From the NCBI RefSeq assembly GCF_001426185.1, contig NZ_LMRP01000001.1, forward strand, positions 658,764-722,763: a stretch of DNA of 64,000 nucleotides. Reading direction: 5' to 3'. Made by a program: the position numbers and the translations under genes. This document shows positions 52,516 to 62,984 of the stretch, piece by piece. The notes beneath the pieces are model-generated. The model was given only the letters and a program-made list of their open reading frames with translations, was not told the origin of the DNA and ran no database searches. Origin of the DNA: Rhodococcus sp. Leaf247 (GTDB lineage: Bacteria > Actinomycetota > Actinomycetes > Mycobacteriales > Mycobacteriaceae). Position 1 is the stretch's first letter, and the number at the start of each line of letters is the position of its first letter.

Positions 52516-53655
52516 ATGCGCACCACGACACGACTTCTGTTCAGCGCGGCCGCGCTGCCCCTGGCACTGACGGCCTGCACCGAGAAGGAAACGCCGGTGG
52601 CAGCCGACGGCGGCGACATCATCGTCGACGCGAACGACAGCTCGTGCGACGTGGGTGCAACCAGTGCGCAGACCGGCAGCTCCACCTTCCAGGTGACCAA
52701 CAACGGCTCCAAGGTCACCGAGTTCTACGTCTACGGTGACGGTGATCGCGTCATGGGCGAGATCGAGAACATCGGCCCCGGTGTCTCCCGCCAGTTGATC
52801 GTCGCCCTCCCCGAACCCGCCACCTACCAGACAGCGTGCAAGCCGGGAATGGTCGGCGACGGCATCCGCGGCGACTTCGTCGTCACCGGAGAGGCTGTCA
52901 GCACCGACGCGGACGGCACGCTCGCCGAGGCGGCGGACGGGTACAAGCGTTACGTCGTCAGCCAGGTCACGGCACTGCAGGAGACCACCGCGACCTTCGT
53001 CGACGCCGTGAAGTCGGGAGACATCGAGAGCGCCAAGGCGCAGTTCCCGATCGTGCGGACCTACTACGAGCGCATCGAGCCGGTCGCCGAAAGCTTCCCC
53101 GACGACCTCGACCCCCGCATCGACCTGCGTGAGCCCGATGTCGAGCCGGGTACGGAGTGGACCGGCTTCCACCGCCTGGAGAAGGACCTGTGGGCGCAGG
53201 GTGTGCAGCCCGACACCGGTGCCGTCGCGGACCAGCTGAAGGCCGATGTCGACGAACTCGTCGCCGGTGTCCAGTCCCCCGACTTCGTCGTCGACCCGAT
53301 CACCGTCGCCGGCGGGGCACAGGGCCTGCTCGACGAGGTCGCGCAGACCAAGATCACCGGCGAGGAAGACTTCTTCTCCCACACCGATCTCTACGACTTC
53401 CAGGCCAACGTCGACGGATCGCAGGCTGCCGTCGCAGCGCTGGCGCCGGTGTTGTCCGAGCGCGACCCCGAACTCGCCGCCACCATCGACCAGCGCTTCG
53501 CCGATCTCGACACCGAGCTGGCGAAGTTCCGTCAGGGCGACGGCTTCGTCTCCTACGACACGGTCACCGAACCGCAGCGCCAGGAATTGTCGAAGAAGAT
53601 CGACGCGCTCTCCGCGTCGGTGAGTCAGGTGCAGGGTGTCGTCGCAGGCGCCTGA
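52516..53655 (+). CDS. efeO: EfeO iron-uptake lipoprotein (cupredoxin + M75 domains)
   Basis: 379 aa from ATG 52516; the same frame is open further upstream but is not coding there. Lipoprotein signal with LTAC (Cys21). Cupredoxin-like domain at about 30-130, imelysin/M75 domain after that with the metal motif HxxE at 219-222 (HRLE). EfeO is thought to bind and hand on iron to EfeU on the outer face. Its stop overlaps efeB by 20 nt. Confidence 0.93.
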   Translation: MRTTTRLLFSAAALPLALTACTEKETPVAADGGDIIVDANDSSCDVGATSAQTGSSTFQVTNNGSKVTEFYVYGDGDRVMGEIENIGPGVSRQLIVALPEPATYQTACKPGMVGDGIRGDFVVTGEAVSTDADGTLAEAADGYKRYVVSQVTALQETTATFVDAVKSGDIESAKAQFPIVRTYYERIEPVAESFPDDLDPRIDLREPDVEPGTEWTGFHRLEKDLWAQGVQPDTGAVADQLKADVDELVAGVQSPDFVVDPITVAGGAQGLLDEVAQTKITGEEDFFSHTDLYDFQANVDGSQAAVAALAPVLSERDPELAATIDQRFADLDTELAKFRQGDGFVSYDTVTEPQRQELSKKIDALSASVSQVQGVVAGA

Positions 53656-54916
53656 GCGCGAGTCCGACACGGACGCCGTCGCCACACCACCTCGGAAACT
53701 CTCCCGCCGAGCCCTCTTCGGCGGCGTAGGAGCGGGCGCACTCGCCGTCGGCGCAGGTGCGGTGATCGGCCGGACGACGGCTCCCGAGCAGCCCGTCGCG
53801 GCTCCGGCGGACGCCGTCGTACCGTTCCGGGGCGCGCACCAGGCAGGCGTCGTCACGCCCGCGCAGGACCGCATGCACTTCGTGACCTTCGACGTCACCA
53901 CCACCTCTCGCGAGGACGTCGTCGCGATGCTCACCGCCTGGACGGCGATGGCGGAGCGGCTCACCGTCGGCGCCGAGTCGGTCCCCGGCGGCGTGGTCGG
54001 CGGCGGACAGTACGAGCCACCCGGCGACACCGGCGAGGCATACGGCCTGTTGCCGTCGAACCTCACGCTGACCGTCGGCTTCGGTCCCTCGTTCTTCGAC
54101 AAGTTCGGCCTCGCCGACCGCAAGCCTGATGCGCTGCAGGAACTTCCGCGTTTCCCCGGCGACGACCTCGATCCCGCACGCAGCGGCGGCGACATCGCCG
54201 TCCAGGCCTGCGCCGACGACCCCCAGGTCGCCGTCCACGCCATCCGCAATCTGGCGCGCATCGCGTTCGGCACTGCGTCCGTACGCTGGTCGCAACTGGG
54301 ATTCGGCCGCACGGCATCGACGTCGACGACACAGGCGACTCCTCGCAATCTGTTCGGTTTCAAGGACGGAACGAACAACCTCAAGGCCGAGGAGACCGCG
54401 GCCGTCGACGAGCACGTCTGGGTGGGCGAGGACGCCGGCACCGACTGGATGGTCGGTGGCACCTACCTGGTAGCGCGTCGTATCCGCATGAAGATCGAGC
54501 CGTGGGACCGCGCCGTACTGGGTGAGCAGGAACGCGTCATCGGCCGATCCAAGGCCACCGGCGCTCCCCTCAGCGGTGGCACCGAGTTCGACACCGTCGA
54601 CCTCGGCTCGTCGACGATCGCCAAGGATGCACACGTGCGTCTCGCGTCGTCGGAATCGCTGGGCGGAATCAAGATCCTGCGCCGCGGCTACAACTTCACC
54701 GACGGGTCCGACGGCTTCGGCCATCTCGACGCGGGTTTGTTCTTCATCGCCTTCTGCAGCGATCCGCAGACGCAGTTCGTTCCGATGCAGGCTGCACTGG
54801 CACGTCGGGATGCGTTGAACGAGTACATCTCCCACGTCGGATCGGCCGTGTTCGCCTGCCCTCCCGGCGTGCCCGACGGTAGCGACGGGTACTGGGGCTC
54901 GACGCTCTTCGCGTGA
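53636..54916 (+). CDS. efeB: EfeB, Tat-exported DyP-type heme peroxidase
   Basis: 426 aa, GTG start within the efeO end. Twin-arginine signal with SRRALFGG at 23-30 and hydrophobic core up to 44. The DyP signature GFKDGTNN (GxxDG, catalytic Asp) is present; the proximal heme His lies in the FFIAFCSD-preceding region and an Arg near the C-terminus completes the site. EfeB oxidises ferrous iron or heme-related substrates outside the membrane for EfeO/EfeU uptake. Convergent with mazG, 10 bp apart. Confidence 0.93.
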   Translation: MSSQAPERESDTDAVATPPRKLSRRALFGGVGAGALAVGAGAVIGRTTAPEQPVAAPADAVVPFRGAHQAGVVTPAQDRMHFVTFDVTTTSREDVVAMLTAWTAMAERLTVGAESVPGGVVGGGQYEPPGDTGEAYGLLPSNLTLTVGFGPSFFDKFGLADRKPDALQELPRFPGDDLDPARSGGDIAVQACADDPQVAVHAIRNLARIAFGTASVRWSQLGFGRTASTSTTQATPRNLFGFKDGTNNLKAEETAAVDEHVWVGEDAGTDWMVGGTYLVARRIRMKIEPWDRAVLGEQERVIGRSKATGAPLSGGTEFDTVDLGSSTIAKDAHVRLASSESLGGIKILRRGYNFTDGSDGFGHLDAGLFFIAFCSDPQTQFVPMQAALARRDALNEYISHVGSAVFACPPGVPDGSDGYWGSTLFA

Positions 54917-54926
54917 GCGAACAGCG

Positions 54927-55943
54927 CTACCGCGTGGCGGCACTCCCCTGCGCCGGCGGGCGATGGTGCGACGCCGCGATCCGAGCGTCGTCCGTTCCGG
55001 TGGCGGCGAGCGGACGGCCGAACATGTCCGTGCCCGGCCAGTACTTCGACCACGCTCTCGCATCCATCTCGGCGGACCGGACGCCGTCCATCGCCGCGCC
55101 ACGTTCGGCGGCACGGACGTCGGCGACGAACTCGTTGACGGTGCGCCGCAGGGTGTCCTCGGCGCTGGCACCACCGTGCTCGTCCGTGATGTCGATGCGC
55201 ACCTCGAGCATGTGGTCCGGAACGAAATCTTTGGGCAGTCCGGCCCGGACAGCACGCGTGACCACCTGCTGAGCCAACGCCAACGACGGTTGAGCCATGG
55301 CGATGCCGTCGAGGCACGACGCCCGGGCCTTCTCGGCGGCCTTGCGCTCTTCCCACGCCTTCTCCTGCGCCACGATGTCCACGGGCGCTCCGGACGTGTC
55401 GTCGAGGTGCGGACTGCGATGGGTCAGTTTGGTCACCAGCGTCGATGCGACGTCGTCGATGTCGAACGCGTCGTCCCCGCCGTCACGAGCGATGCGTGAG
55501 TGGAACAGCACCTGCAGCAGCAGGTCGCCCAGCTCCTCCCGGATGGCGTCGGAATCACCGGACTCGATGGCGTCGAGAAGTTCGTAGGTCTCCTCGAGGA
55601 GGTAGGTCCGGAGAGTCTCGTGAGTCTGCTGCGCCTCCCACCCGCCGAGGGACCGCAACTTGTCGATGATGAAGACGGCCTCGGCGAGATTGCCGCCCTT
55701 GGGAACGGGGACCTCGATGACGTCCTCACCGCGGGTGATGCGTTCCTGCACGTCCGGGTTGTCCCGGCTGGTGCTGATGAGCACCTCGGGCTGGTCCTGG
55801 TCTCCGGCGGACGTGAAGCCCGTCAGACGCCAGCGGATGGACACCGGAACTTCCTCGGTGAACCCCACGGGCTTGTCCAGCAGCGATACCGCTGCGACCG
55901 GCACCATGGTCGGACGGAGGGGATCCAGAAGCAGCACTGTCAT
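54927..55943 (-). CDS. mazG: Nucleoside triphosphate pyrophosphohydrolase MazG
   Basis: 338 aa. MazG domain with the Mg-binding set EE-x-x-E at 117-121 and E-x-x-D at 137-140, in LLEETYELLDAIESGDSDAIREELGDLL. It hydrolyses non-canonical dNTPs to monophosphates. The N-terminal 90 residues and C-terminal domain follow the mycobacterial form (Rv1021). It starts 7 bp after the mfd stop and is therefore likely co-transcribed with mfd. Confidence 0.94.
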   Translation of the reverse strand: MTVLLLDPLRPTMVPVAAVSLLDKPVGFTEEVPVSIRWRLTGFTSAGDQDQPEVLISTSRDNPDVQERITRGEDVIEVPVPKGGNLAEAVFIIDKLRSLGGWEAQQTHETLRTYLLEETYELLDAIESGDSDAIREELGDLLLQVLFHSRIARDGGDDAFDIDDVASTLVTKLTHRSPHLDDTSGAPVDIVAQEKAWEERKAAEKARASCLDGIAMAQPSLALAQQVVTRAVRAGLPKDFVPDHMLEVRIDITDEHGGASAEDTLRRTVNEFVADVRAAERGAAMDGVRSAEMDARAWSKYWPGTDMFGRPLAATGTDDARIAASHHRPPAQGSAATR

Positions 55944-55949
55944 CTGCGT

Positions 55950-58900
55950 TCACACCCCGATCGGTTGCTCGACTCGTACGGAGCCCGCGGGCTGCCCGTC
56001 CATCGCGAGCAGCACGTCGGCGACGAACTGGAGCAGTTCCTCGTCGCGAACGCGGGCCGAACCGACTCCACCACCGGCAACGCGCGGAATCGGGATCTGC
56101 ACCGTGCCGGTGGTCGCCCGATATTGCGCGCTGGGATAGAGCCGCTTCAACCGTATCTGCTTGGAGTCGGGTAGGTCCATCGGCGCCAACTTCACCATCG
56201 TCCCGGCCATCTGCACGTCGACGATGCCGTAGGAGCGGCACAGGATCCGCAGCACTGCGACCGCGACCAGTCGGACCACCTCGGCCGGCACCGGTCCGTA
56301 GCGGTCCGTGAGCTCGTCGATGACGGCGCCGATCTCGGCGTCGTTCTGGGCGGCCGCCAGCTTGCGGTACGCCTCGAGTCGCAGACGGTCGCTGGTGACG
56401 TAGTCGGGCGGGATGTGCGCGTCAACCGGAAGATCGATGCGCACCTCCTTCGGCGCCTCGTCGGTCGTGACCGGTCGGCCGTCGGCCACGGCGCGATACG
56501 CCTCGACAGCCTCGCCGACCAGCCGCACGTACAGGTCGAAGCCGACTCCCGCGACGTGACCCGACTGTTCGGCGCCCAGCACGTTGCCGGCACCGCGGAT
56601 CTCGAGGTCCTTCATCGCCACGGCCATACCGGCGCCGAGGTCCGAGTTCTGCGAGATGGTCGCGAGCCTGTCGTACGCGGTCTCGGTCAGCGGCTTCTCG
56701 GGCGGATACAGGAAGTAGGCGTACCCGCGGTCGCGACTACGTCCCACTCGGCCGCGCAACTGGTGCAGCTGCGAGAGCCCCAACGAGTCGGCGCGCTCGA
56801 CGATCAGCGTGTTCGCGTTGGAGATGTCCAGGCCGGTCTCGATGATCGTGGTGCAGACCAGGATGTCGAACTCGCGCTCCCAGAATCCCTGCACCGTCTT
56901 CTCGAGTGCGTCCTCGTTCATCTGTCCGTGTGCGACGACGACCCTGGCCTCGGGAACGAGCCGCCGGATGTTCGCGGCCGCCTTGTCGATGCTGCTGACC
57001 CGGTTGTGGACGTAGAACACCTGACCGTCGCGCAGGAGTTCACGACGGATCGCGGCGGCCACCTGCTTCTCCTGGTAACCACCGACGTAGGTGAGCACCG
57101 GATGGCGTTCCTCCGGAGGAGTGAGGATGGTCGACATCTCGCGGATGCCCGCCATGCTCATCTCGAGTGTGCGGGGGATGGGGGTGGCCGACATGGTCAA
57201 CACGTCGACGTGCGTCCGCAGCGCCTTGATGTGTTCCTTGTGCTCGACGCCGAACCGCTGCTCCTCGTCGACGATGACCAGCCCGAGGTCCTTCCACTGC
57301 ACTCCGGTCTGCAACAACCGGTGCGTGCCGACGACGATGTCCACGGTGCCGTCGGCGAGGCCGGCCAGCGTCTCCTTGGACTCGGCGGCATCGGAGAAGC
57401 GGGAGAGGCCTTTCACGGTGACCGGGAAGTTGGCCATGCGCTCGTGGAACGTCTGCAGGTGTTGCTGCGCCAACAACGTGGTGGGCACCAGGACGGCGAC
57501 CTGCTTGCCGTCCTGCACTGCCTTGAACGCGGCGCGCACACCGATCTCCGTCTTGCCGTAGCCGACGTCGCCGATGACGACGCGGTCCATCGGGACGGCC
57601 TTCTCCATGTCGGCCTTCACCTCGGCGATGACCGTCATCTGATCGACCGTCTCGGTGAACGCGAACGCGTCCTCCATCTCCTTCTGCCACGGAGTGTCCG
57701 GACCGTACGCGTGACCCGGCGCGGCCTGACGGGCAGCGTAGAGCTGCACCAGCTCACCCGCGATCTCGCGAACTGCCTTGCGCGCCTTGCGCTTGGTATT
57801 GGTCCAGTCCGAGCCGCCCAGCTTGCTCAGACTCGGCATCTCCCCGCCGACGTAGCGGGACAACTGGTCGAGCGACTCCATCGGCACGAACAGCCGGTCA
57901 CCCGGATGACCCCGCTTGCTGGGTGCGTATTCGACGACCAGGTACTCGCGGCGTGCACCCCCGATGACGCGCTCGACCATCTCGACGAACCTGCCGATGC
58001 CGTGCTGGTCGTGCACCACCATGTCCCCCGACGTCAACGCCAGCGGGTCGACCTGGTTACGACGCTTGGCCGGGAGTCGTTTGCCGTCACCGGCGGCGGC
58101 GACCCGGTTGCCGGTGAGATCCGCCTCGGTGACCACGACCAGAGCGGCGTCGCGAAGAACGAGGCCGGAGTGCAGAGACCCGCAGAGAACGCCGACGACG
58201 TCGGGTCCCGGCTGCGCTCCTGCGTCGAGGTGCACCGCGGGAACGCCGGCTTCCTTCAGACGCTCGACGGTGCGCTGCGCGGTTCCTGCCCCGGCGACGA
58301 CGACGGCGACGCGTCCACCCGCGGCCATGTGCGCGGTGAACATCTGGAAGAGAGTCGCAAGCGCTTCCTCCGACCCTCGGACGTCCGGTGCGGCGTCCAC
58401 GTCGAGGACGATCTCCTCGTCGCTGCCCGACGCCATCGGGCCGACGGTCCACCACGGACGACCGGCGGCGTCGGCGGTCTCGCGGACCTGGCGGAGCGAG
58501 CGGTACGCCGACGCGCTGAGGTCGAGCAGGTCGGACGTCGCCTCGGTGCCGTCGGCATCGAGGTTGCTGGTGTCGAGGGTGCTGGTGTCGAGGGGTGCGT
58601 GGGCGCCGATGCTGGCGGCCGTCCACGACGCCTCGAGGAACTCCTTGCCGGTGCGCACCAGGTCGGTGGCGCGAGTGCGGACCTTTTCCGGATCGCACAC
58701 CAGGACGTGGGCGCCCGGGGGCAGGGCGTCGGTGAGAAGTTCGAGTCCACCGGCTTTCAGGACCGGAAGCAGTGCTTCCATGCCCTCGACGGGGACGCCG
58801 GCAGAAATCTTCTCGAGCATCTCCACCAGCGCGGCGTCGCTCGTGTTGTCGGCGGCCAGACGAGCGGCGCGCTCACGGACGGCCTCGTCCAGGATCATCT

Positions 58901-59639
58901 CCCGACACGGCGGGGCGATGACCGAATCGACCTCGACGTCGGGAATGGACCGCTGGTCGGCGACCGCGAAGGCGCGGACGTCCGTGACCTCGTCGCCCCA
59001 GAATTCGATGCGGACCGGGTAGTCCGCCGTTGGGGAGAACAGGTCGAGGATGCCGCCGCGCACCGCGAACTCACCGCGCTTGCCCACCATGTCGACGCGC
59101 GTGTACGCCAGTTCGACCAGGCGCTTCTGCAGATCCTCGAAGTCGATCTCGACGCCCACACGCAGCCCGATGGGCTCGATCTCCCCCAGTCCCTTCGCCA
59201 TGGGCTGCAGGACCGAGCGAACCGTGGTGACGATGATCTTCAGAGGGACGCCGTAGTCGGCGTCGTCGGGACGGGCGAGCCTGCGCAGCACCTCGATGCG
59301 ACGTCCGACGGTGTCGGCGCCCGGCGACAGCCTCTCGTGCGGCAGCGTCTCCCACGACGGGAACTGCGCGACCGCACCGCCCACCATCTCGGTGAGCTCT
59401 GCAGTCAGGTCGTCCGCTTCGCGACCGGTGGCGGTGACGAGCAGGACGGGCGTCGTCTGCGCCATCGCCGCCGCGATGAAGGCTCGGGCGGGTGTGGGTG
59501 CGACGAGGGTGGCCGTCGGCCTCCCCGACATCTCGACGATCCGGGTCAGAGACGAGTCACGCAGCGCGCACTCGAGGAGGCCCGACATACTGCCACCGGC
59601 CAACGTAGCGGCGGAATCATGAACGGACGGCGAGGACAC
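55950..59639 (-). CDS. mfd: Transcription-repair coupling factor Mfd
   Basis: 1229 aa from GTG 59639 (CAGGAG upstream). UvrB-homology N-terminus ([22 protein letters not shown]), RNA-polymerase interacting domain near the middle ([36 protein letters not shown]), then superfamily-2 helicase motor: Walker A-type [61 protein letters not shown] and QLRGRVGRS. It removes stalled RNA polymerase and recruits UvrA. Syntenic with Rv1020. Confidence 0.97.
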   Translation of the reverse strand: MSSPSVHDSAATLAGGSMSGLLECALRDSSLTRIVEMSGRPTATLVAPTPARAFIAAAMAQTTPVLLVTATGREADDLTAELTEMVGGAVAQFPSWETLPHERLSPGADTVGRRIEVLRRLARPDDADYGVPLKIIVTTVRSVLQPMAKGLGEIEPIGLRVGVEIDFEDLQKRLVELAYTRVDMVGKRGEFAVRGGILDLFSPTADYPVRIEFWGDEVTDVRAFAVADQRSIPDVEVDSVIAPPCREMILDEAVRERAARLAADNTSDAALVEMLEKISAGVPVEGMEALLPVLKAGGLELLTDALPPGAHVLVCDPEKVRTRATDLVRTGKEFLEASWTAASIGAHAPLDTSTLDTSNLDADGTEATSDLLDLSASAYRSLRQVRETADAAGRPWWTVGPMASGSDEEIVLDVDAAPDVRGSEEALATLFQMFTAHMAAGGRVAVVVAGAGTAQRTVERLKEAGVPAVHLDAGAQPGPDVVGVLCGSLHSGLVLRDAALVVVTEADLTGNRVAAAGDGKRLPAKRRNQVDPLALTSGDMVVHDQHGIGRFVEMVERVIGGARREYLVVEYAPSKRGHPGDRLFVPMESLDQLSRYVGGEMPSLSKLGGSDWTNTKRKARKAVREIAGELVQLYAARQAAPGHAYGPDTPWQKEMEDAFAFTETVDQMTVIAEVKADMEKAVPMDRVVIGDVGYGKTEIGVRAAFKAVQDGKQVAVLVPTTLLAQQHLQTFHERMANFPVTVKGLSRFSDAAESKETLAGLADGTVDIVVGTHRLLQTGVQWKDLGLVIVDEEQRFGVEHKEHIKALRTHVDVLTMSATPIPRTLEMSMAGIREMSTILTPPEERHPVLTYVGGYQEKQVAAAIRRELLRDGQVFYVHNRVSSIDKAAANIRRLVPEARVVVAHGQMNEDALEKTVQGFWEREFDILVCTTIIETGLDISNANTLIVERADSLGLSQLHQLRGRVGRSRDRGYAYFLYPPEKPLTETAYDRLATISQNSDLGAGMAVAMKDLEIRGAGNVLGAEQSGHVAGVGFDLYVRLVGEAVEAYRAVADGRPVTTDEAPKEVRIDLPVDAHIPPDYVTSDRLRLEAYRKLAAAQNDAEIGAVIDELTDRYGPVPAEVVRLVAVAVLRILCRSYGIVDVQMAGTMVKLAPMDLPDSKQIRLKRLYPSAQYRATTGTVQIPIPRVAGGGVGSARVRDEELLQFVADVLLAMDGQPAGSVRVEQPIGV

Positions 59640-59770
59640 CAGCAGAACTCCTGACGAGAAGACGACGTGATCGAGCCGAGGTGCGGACACCCCTCGAGGG
59701 CGGCAACCCGACGGCGACGATTCACTCCCGATTCTAGGAGGTGCGGCCGACAACTCCGACCGGCGAGGTG

Positions 59771-60415
59771 TCAGGCGCCGTAGCGGAGGACGCGGCGCGC
59801 GGCGAACTCGCGGAAGTAATCGAGCTTGCGTGCGGGAACCAGCGACGGGAGCAGGTAGTGCCAGAGCCGCTCCATACGGGACGACAGCTCCTTGGTGCTG
59901 TCGGTGGCCACGGCAACCATGTGCGCGCCGACGATGACCTCGAGGAACAGCATTCCCGTGGTCACGGGGTCGAGGTCGGGTTCGAGGTCACCTTCGTCGA
60001 TCGCGCGGCGAGCCAGACCGGTGTGGTACTCCGACCACCCCTCCATGACGTTCTCACCGGTGCCGCGGTAGTCGCCGATCTGGTGCTTGAGCCGGAACAT
60101 GGCCGACACCATCGGATCGGTGACCGCGAGGTCGACCGTGATGTACGAGACGCCGATCTCCGCTTCGAGAGCGGGAATGCGGCCGTCGTCGAGAGCACGG
60201 CACGCGACGGTGAGGCGCTTGACACCCTCGTCGATGACGGCGCGAGCCAGCTCTTCCTTCGACCCGAAGTGGAAGTAGAGCGCGCCCTTGGTGACCTGCG
60301 ACTGCGAAATGATCTCGCTGAGGCTGGCATTGGCGTAACCGAGACGCAGAAAGACATGGGCTGCCCCCGCGAGCACCGTGTCGCGTGTGATCTCGGCGCG
60401 TGCCTGTCTAACCAT
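59771..60415 (-). CDS. TetR-family regulator resembling gamma-butyrolactone receptors (ScbR/ArpA type)
   Basis: 214 aa from ATG 60415 (GAGGCGGA upstream). The N-terminus [35 protein letters not shown] and the [24 protein letters not shown] follow the ScbR/ArpA pattern closely, and the length (214) is that of those receptors. It has no gene for a butyrolactone synthase (AfsA/GblA type) next to it. Its ligand and targets are open; mycobacterial genomes lack a gene at this spot between mfd and Rv1019. Confidence 0.85.
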   Translation of the reverse strand: MVRQARAEITRDTVLAGAAHVFLRLGYANASLSEIISQSQVTKGALYFHFGSKEELARAVIDEGVKRLTVACRALDDGRIPALEAEIGVSYITVDLAVTDPMVSAMFRLKHQIGDYRGTGENVMEGWSEYHTGLARRAIDEGDLEPDLDPVTTGMLFLEVIVGAHMVAVATDSTKELSSRMERLWHYLLPSLVPARKLDYFREFAARRVLRYGA

Positions 60416-60577
60416 GCGTTCCGCCTCGAAAGTTTGGGGCAATGAATCCGTGAACAACGCGAGAACGGTACCACTGGACCACTACGGCCCACGGGCACTC
60501 GTCCAGGAGTCCGAGTGTCGTGTCGTCACGACCACGACGTCGGTCCATCGTCGCTACCACCGATGATACCCGCGCTT

Positions 60578-61258
60578 TCAGCTCCCCAAGCGGGGATCGG
60601 GCTCCAGATTCGTCAGCCCGTTCCAGCACAGGTTCACGATATGAGCGGCCACGACCTCCTTCGACGGCGACCGTTCGTCCAGCCACCATTGAGCCGTCAT
60701 GGAGACCATTCCGACCAATGCCTGCGCATACAGCTGGGCATTGGCGGGATCGATGTCGCGTCGGGAGAAATCGCCGGCGAGGATGTGACCTACCTGCCCG
60801 ACCGCATCGTTGAGGAGGCTCGAGTACGTCCCCTCCGCCGCCGCCACCGGGGAGTCGCGGACCAGGATCCGGAATCCGTCGCTGCGTTCCTCGACGTACG
60901 TGAGCAGAGCCAACGCCACCCTCTCGACACGGATGCGGGACCTGTTCTCGGTGAGCGAGGAGGTGATCATCGACAACAGAGTCGACATCTCTCGATCCAC
61001 CACGACCGCGTACAGGCCTTCCTTACCGCCGAAGTGCTCGTAGACGACGGGCTTGGACACCTGCGCGCGCTGGGCGATCTCCTCGATGGACGTCGCCTCG
61101 TAGCCGCGCTCGGCGAACAGGGCCCGACCGATCTCGATCAGCTGTGCTCTGCGCTGAGTACCGGTCATGCGAACCCTCGGTGCGCGTTCCGGTGGGACCG
61201 CGCTGTCCCGTGGCTCGCTGCGCTCGGTATCGCGGGGCGCATCAGGCGTCGACGTCAT
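60578..61258 (-). CDS. TetR-family regulator (Rv1019-like)
   Basis: 226 aa from ATG 61258. A disordered N-terminus of about 30 residues, then the HTH MTGTQRRAQLIEIGRALFAERGYEATSIEEIAQRAQVSKPVVYEHFGGKEGLYAVVV. Position between glmU and mfd is that of Rv1019, described as an autorepressor in M. tuberculosis. The C-terminal domain has VPxxAQW-like MVSMTAQWWLDER, typical of the family. Confidence 0.9.
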   Translation of the reverse strand: MTSTPDAPRDTERSEPRDSAVPPERAPRVRMTGTQRRAQLIEIGRALFAERGYEATSIEEIAQRAQVSKPVVYEHFGGKEGLYAVVVDREMSTLLSMITSSLTENRSRIRVERVALALLTYVEERSDGFRILVRDSPVAAAEGTYSSLLNDAVGQVGHILAGDFSRRDIDPANAQLYAQALVGMVSMTAQWWLDERSPSKEVVAAHIVNLCWNGLTNLEPDPRLGS

Positions 61259-61357
61259 GTCTGCAAGAGTTTCACGACCGCCCCGGATTCGTTTTACGCA
61301 GTGGGGGCTCTCGTGCGAGGATCGACGCGCTCGGCGCACGATCGGCCGGGGCAACCA

Positions 61358-61428
61358 TCCGCCGTGGTGTAATGGCAGCACCTCTGATTTTGGTTCAGAT
61401 AGTTCAGGTTCGAATCCTGGCGGCGGAG
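61358..61428 (+). tRNA. tRNA-Gln (UUG)
   Basis: Acceptor TCCGCCG at 61358-61364 pairs with CGGCGGA at 61421-61427; discriminator G, encoded GCC tail start. Anticodon stem CTGA with loop TTTTGGT gives anticodon TTG; T loop TTCGAAT. Located 73 bp before glmU, as in mycobacteria. Confidence 0.93.
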
Positions 61429-61501
61429 CCGAAGCTCGCTGGTCACGGGTGGTGCCGAACGAAACGTTCGGTCCGTCCACCGAAGTCGCTCGAGGAGATT
61501 C

Positions 61502-62980
61502 ATGACGTCGAAGGTCGCTGTTGTCGTGCTCGCCGCGGGGGCGGGTAGTCGAATGCGATCGGCGACACCCAAGGTGCTCCACGAGCTGGGTGGGCGGTCC
61601 ATGCTGGCGCACGCCCTGCACGCGGCGGACGGTCTGGACCCCGATCATCTGGTGACGGTGGTCGGCCACGATCGCGAGAAGGTGGCGGCAGCGGTCGGAG
61701 ACCTCGCGGAGACTCTGGGCCGCACCATCGACATCGCAGTCCAGGACGAGCAGCACGGCACCGGACACGCAGTCCAGTGCGGTCTCGCGTCCCTGCCGGA
61801 CGACTTCGACGGCACCGTCGTCGTCACCGCCGGCGACGTTCCTCTGCTGGACGCCCACACCCTGCAGGCCCTGCTGCACGATCACCTGTCCTCCCCCGAC
61901 ACCGTCGCCGTGTCGGTGCTGACGTCGGTCCCCGAGGACTCCACCGGGTACGGACGCATCGTCCGCGACTCCTCGGGCCGGGTCCAGGAAATCGTCGAGC
62001 ACGCCGACGCCACCCCCGAGCAACTGACCATCACCGAGGTGAACTCGGGTGTCTACGCCTTCGACGCGGCGTCGTTGCGCGTGGCGCTCGACTCGCTGGG
62101 CACGAACAACGCCCAGCACGAGCTGTATCTGACCGACGTCCTGAAGATCTCCCGCAGCCGCGGACTTCCCGTCTTCAGCACCCAGCTCACCGACGCGGCC
62201 CTGGTCCGCGGGGTCAACGACCGGGTGCAGCTGTCCGAGGTCACGCGCATCCTCAACGACCACGTGCTCGCCCGTCACATGCGGGCCGGTGTCACCGTCG
62301 TCGATCCGGCGACGACGTGGGTCGACGTCGAGGTCACCATCGGACGCGACGCCGTCCTGAAGCCGGGAACCCAGCTGCACGGCCGCACCGCCATCGGAGA
62401 ACACGCCGTCATCGGACCCGACACCACGCTCACCGACGTCTCCGTGGGGTCCGGCGCCTCGGTGGTGCGCACCCACGGTTCCGAGTCGATCATCGGCGCG
62501 GACGCGACCGTCGGCCCGTTCACCTACCTGCGTCCCGGTACCGAACTGGGAGTCGAGGGCAAGCTCGGCGCGTTCGTCGAGACCAAGAACGCCACGATCG
62601 GCGCCCACTCCAAGGTGCCCCATCTGACCTACGTCGGCGATGCCACCATCGGCGAGCACTCCAACATCGGGGCGTCGAGCGTCTTCGTCAACTACGACGG
62701 CGTCGGTAAGAGCCGCACCGAGATCGGTTCGCACGTGCGCACCGGCTCGGACACCATGTTCATCGCGCCGGTCCGCGTGGGCGACGGGGCCTACACGGGT
62801 GCCGGAACCGTCCTACGTCATGATGTACCGGCGGGCGCGCTGGCCGTATCCGGTGGTCCACAACGGATCATCGAGGGCTGGGTGCAGAAGAAACGTCCGG
62901 GAACGCCGGCGGCCGATGCCGCCGAACGTGCCCGCTCGACCGAGCACGACACGAGTACCAACATTGAGGACGGCGAGTAG
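61502..62980 (+). CDS. glmU: Bifunctional GlmU: glucosamine-1-P acetyltransferase / GlcNAc-1-P uridylyltransferase
   Basis: 492 aa with GAGGAG before the ATG. The N-terminal pyrophosphorylase has [33 protein letters not shown] and AGDVPLL follow. From about residue 265 the left-handed beta helix (hexapeptide repeats) forms the acetyltransferase, with the catalytic His near FVNYDG and the GAGTVL loop. The C-terminal tail of about 30 residues is longer than in E. coli, as in mycobacteria. It makes UDP-GlcNAc for peptidoglycan. Confidence 0.97.
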   Translation: MTSKVAVVVLAAGAGSRMRSATPKVLHELGGRSMLAHALHAADGLDPDHLVTVVGHDREKVAAAVGDLAETLGRTIDIAVQDEQHGTGHAVQCGLASLPDDFDGTVVVTAGDVPLLDAHTLQALLHDHLSSPDTVAVSVLTSVPEDSTGYGRIVRDSSGRVQEIVEHADATPEQLTITEVNSGVYAFDAASLRVALDSLGTNNAQHELYLTDVLKISRSRGLPVFSTQLTDAALVRGVNDRVQLSEVTRILNDHVLARHMRAGVTVVDPATTWVDVEVTIGRDAVLKPGTQLHGRTAIGEHAVIGPDTTLTDVSVGSGASVVRTHGSESIIGADATVGPFTYLRPGTELGVEGKLGAFVETKNATIGAHSKVPHLTYVGDATIGEHSNIGASSVFVNYDGVGKSRTEIGSHVRTGSDTMFIAPVRVGDGAYTGAGTVLRHDVPAGALAVSGGPQRIIEGWVQKKRPGTPAADAAERARSTEHDTSTNIEDGE

Positions 62981-62984
62981 AGCA

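Noticed and set aside
56415..59654. A 1079-codon open frame antisense to mfd
   Set aside because: Mirror of the mfd codon pattern; no recognisable domain and no ribosome site. Mfd on the other strand is certain.
60515..60545. GTCGT/ACGAC repeats upstream of the ScbR-like TetR as an autoregulatory element
   Set aside because: Short, imperfect and of a composition common in this genome; no convincing match to a butyrolactone-receptor site.
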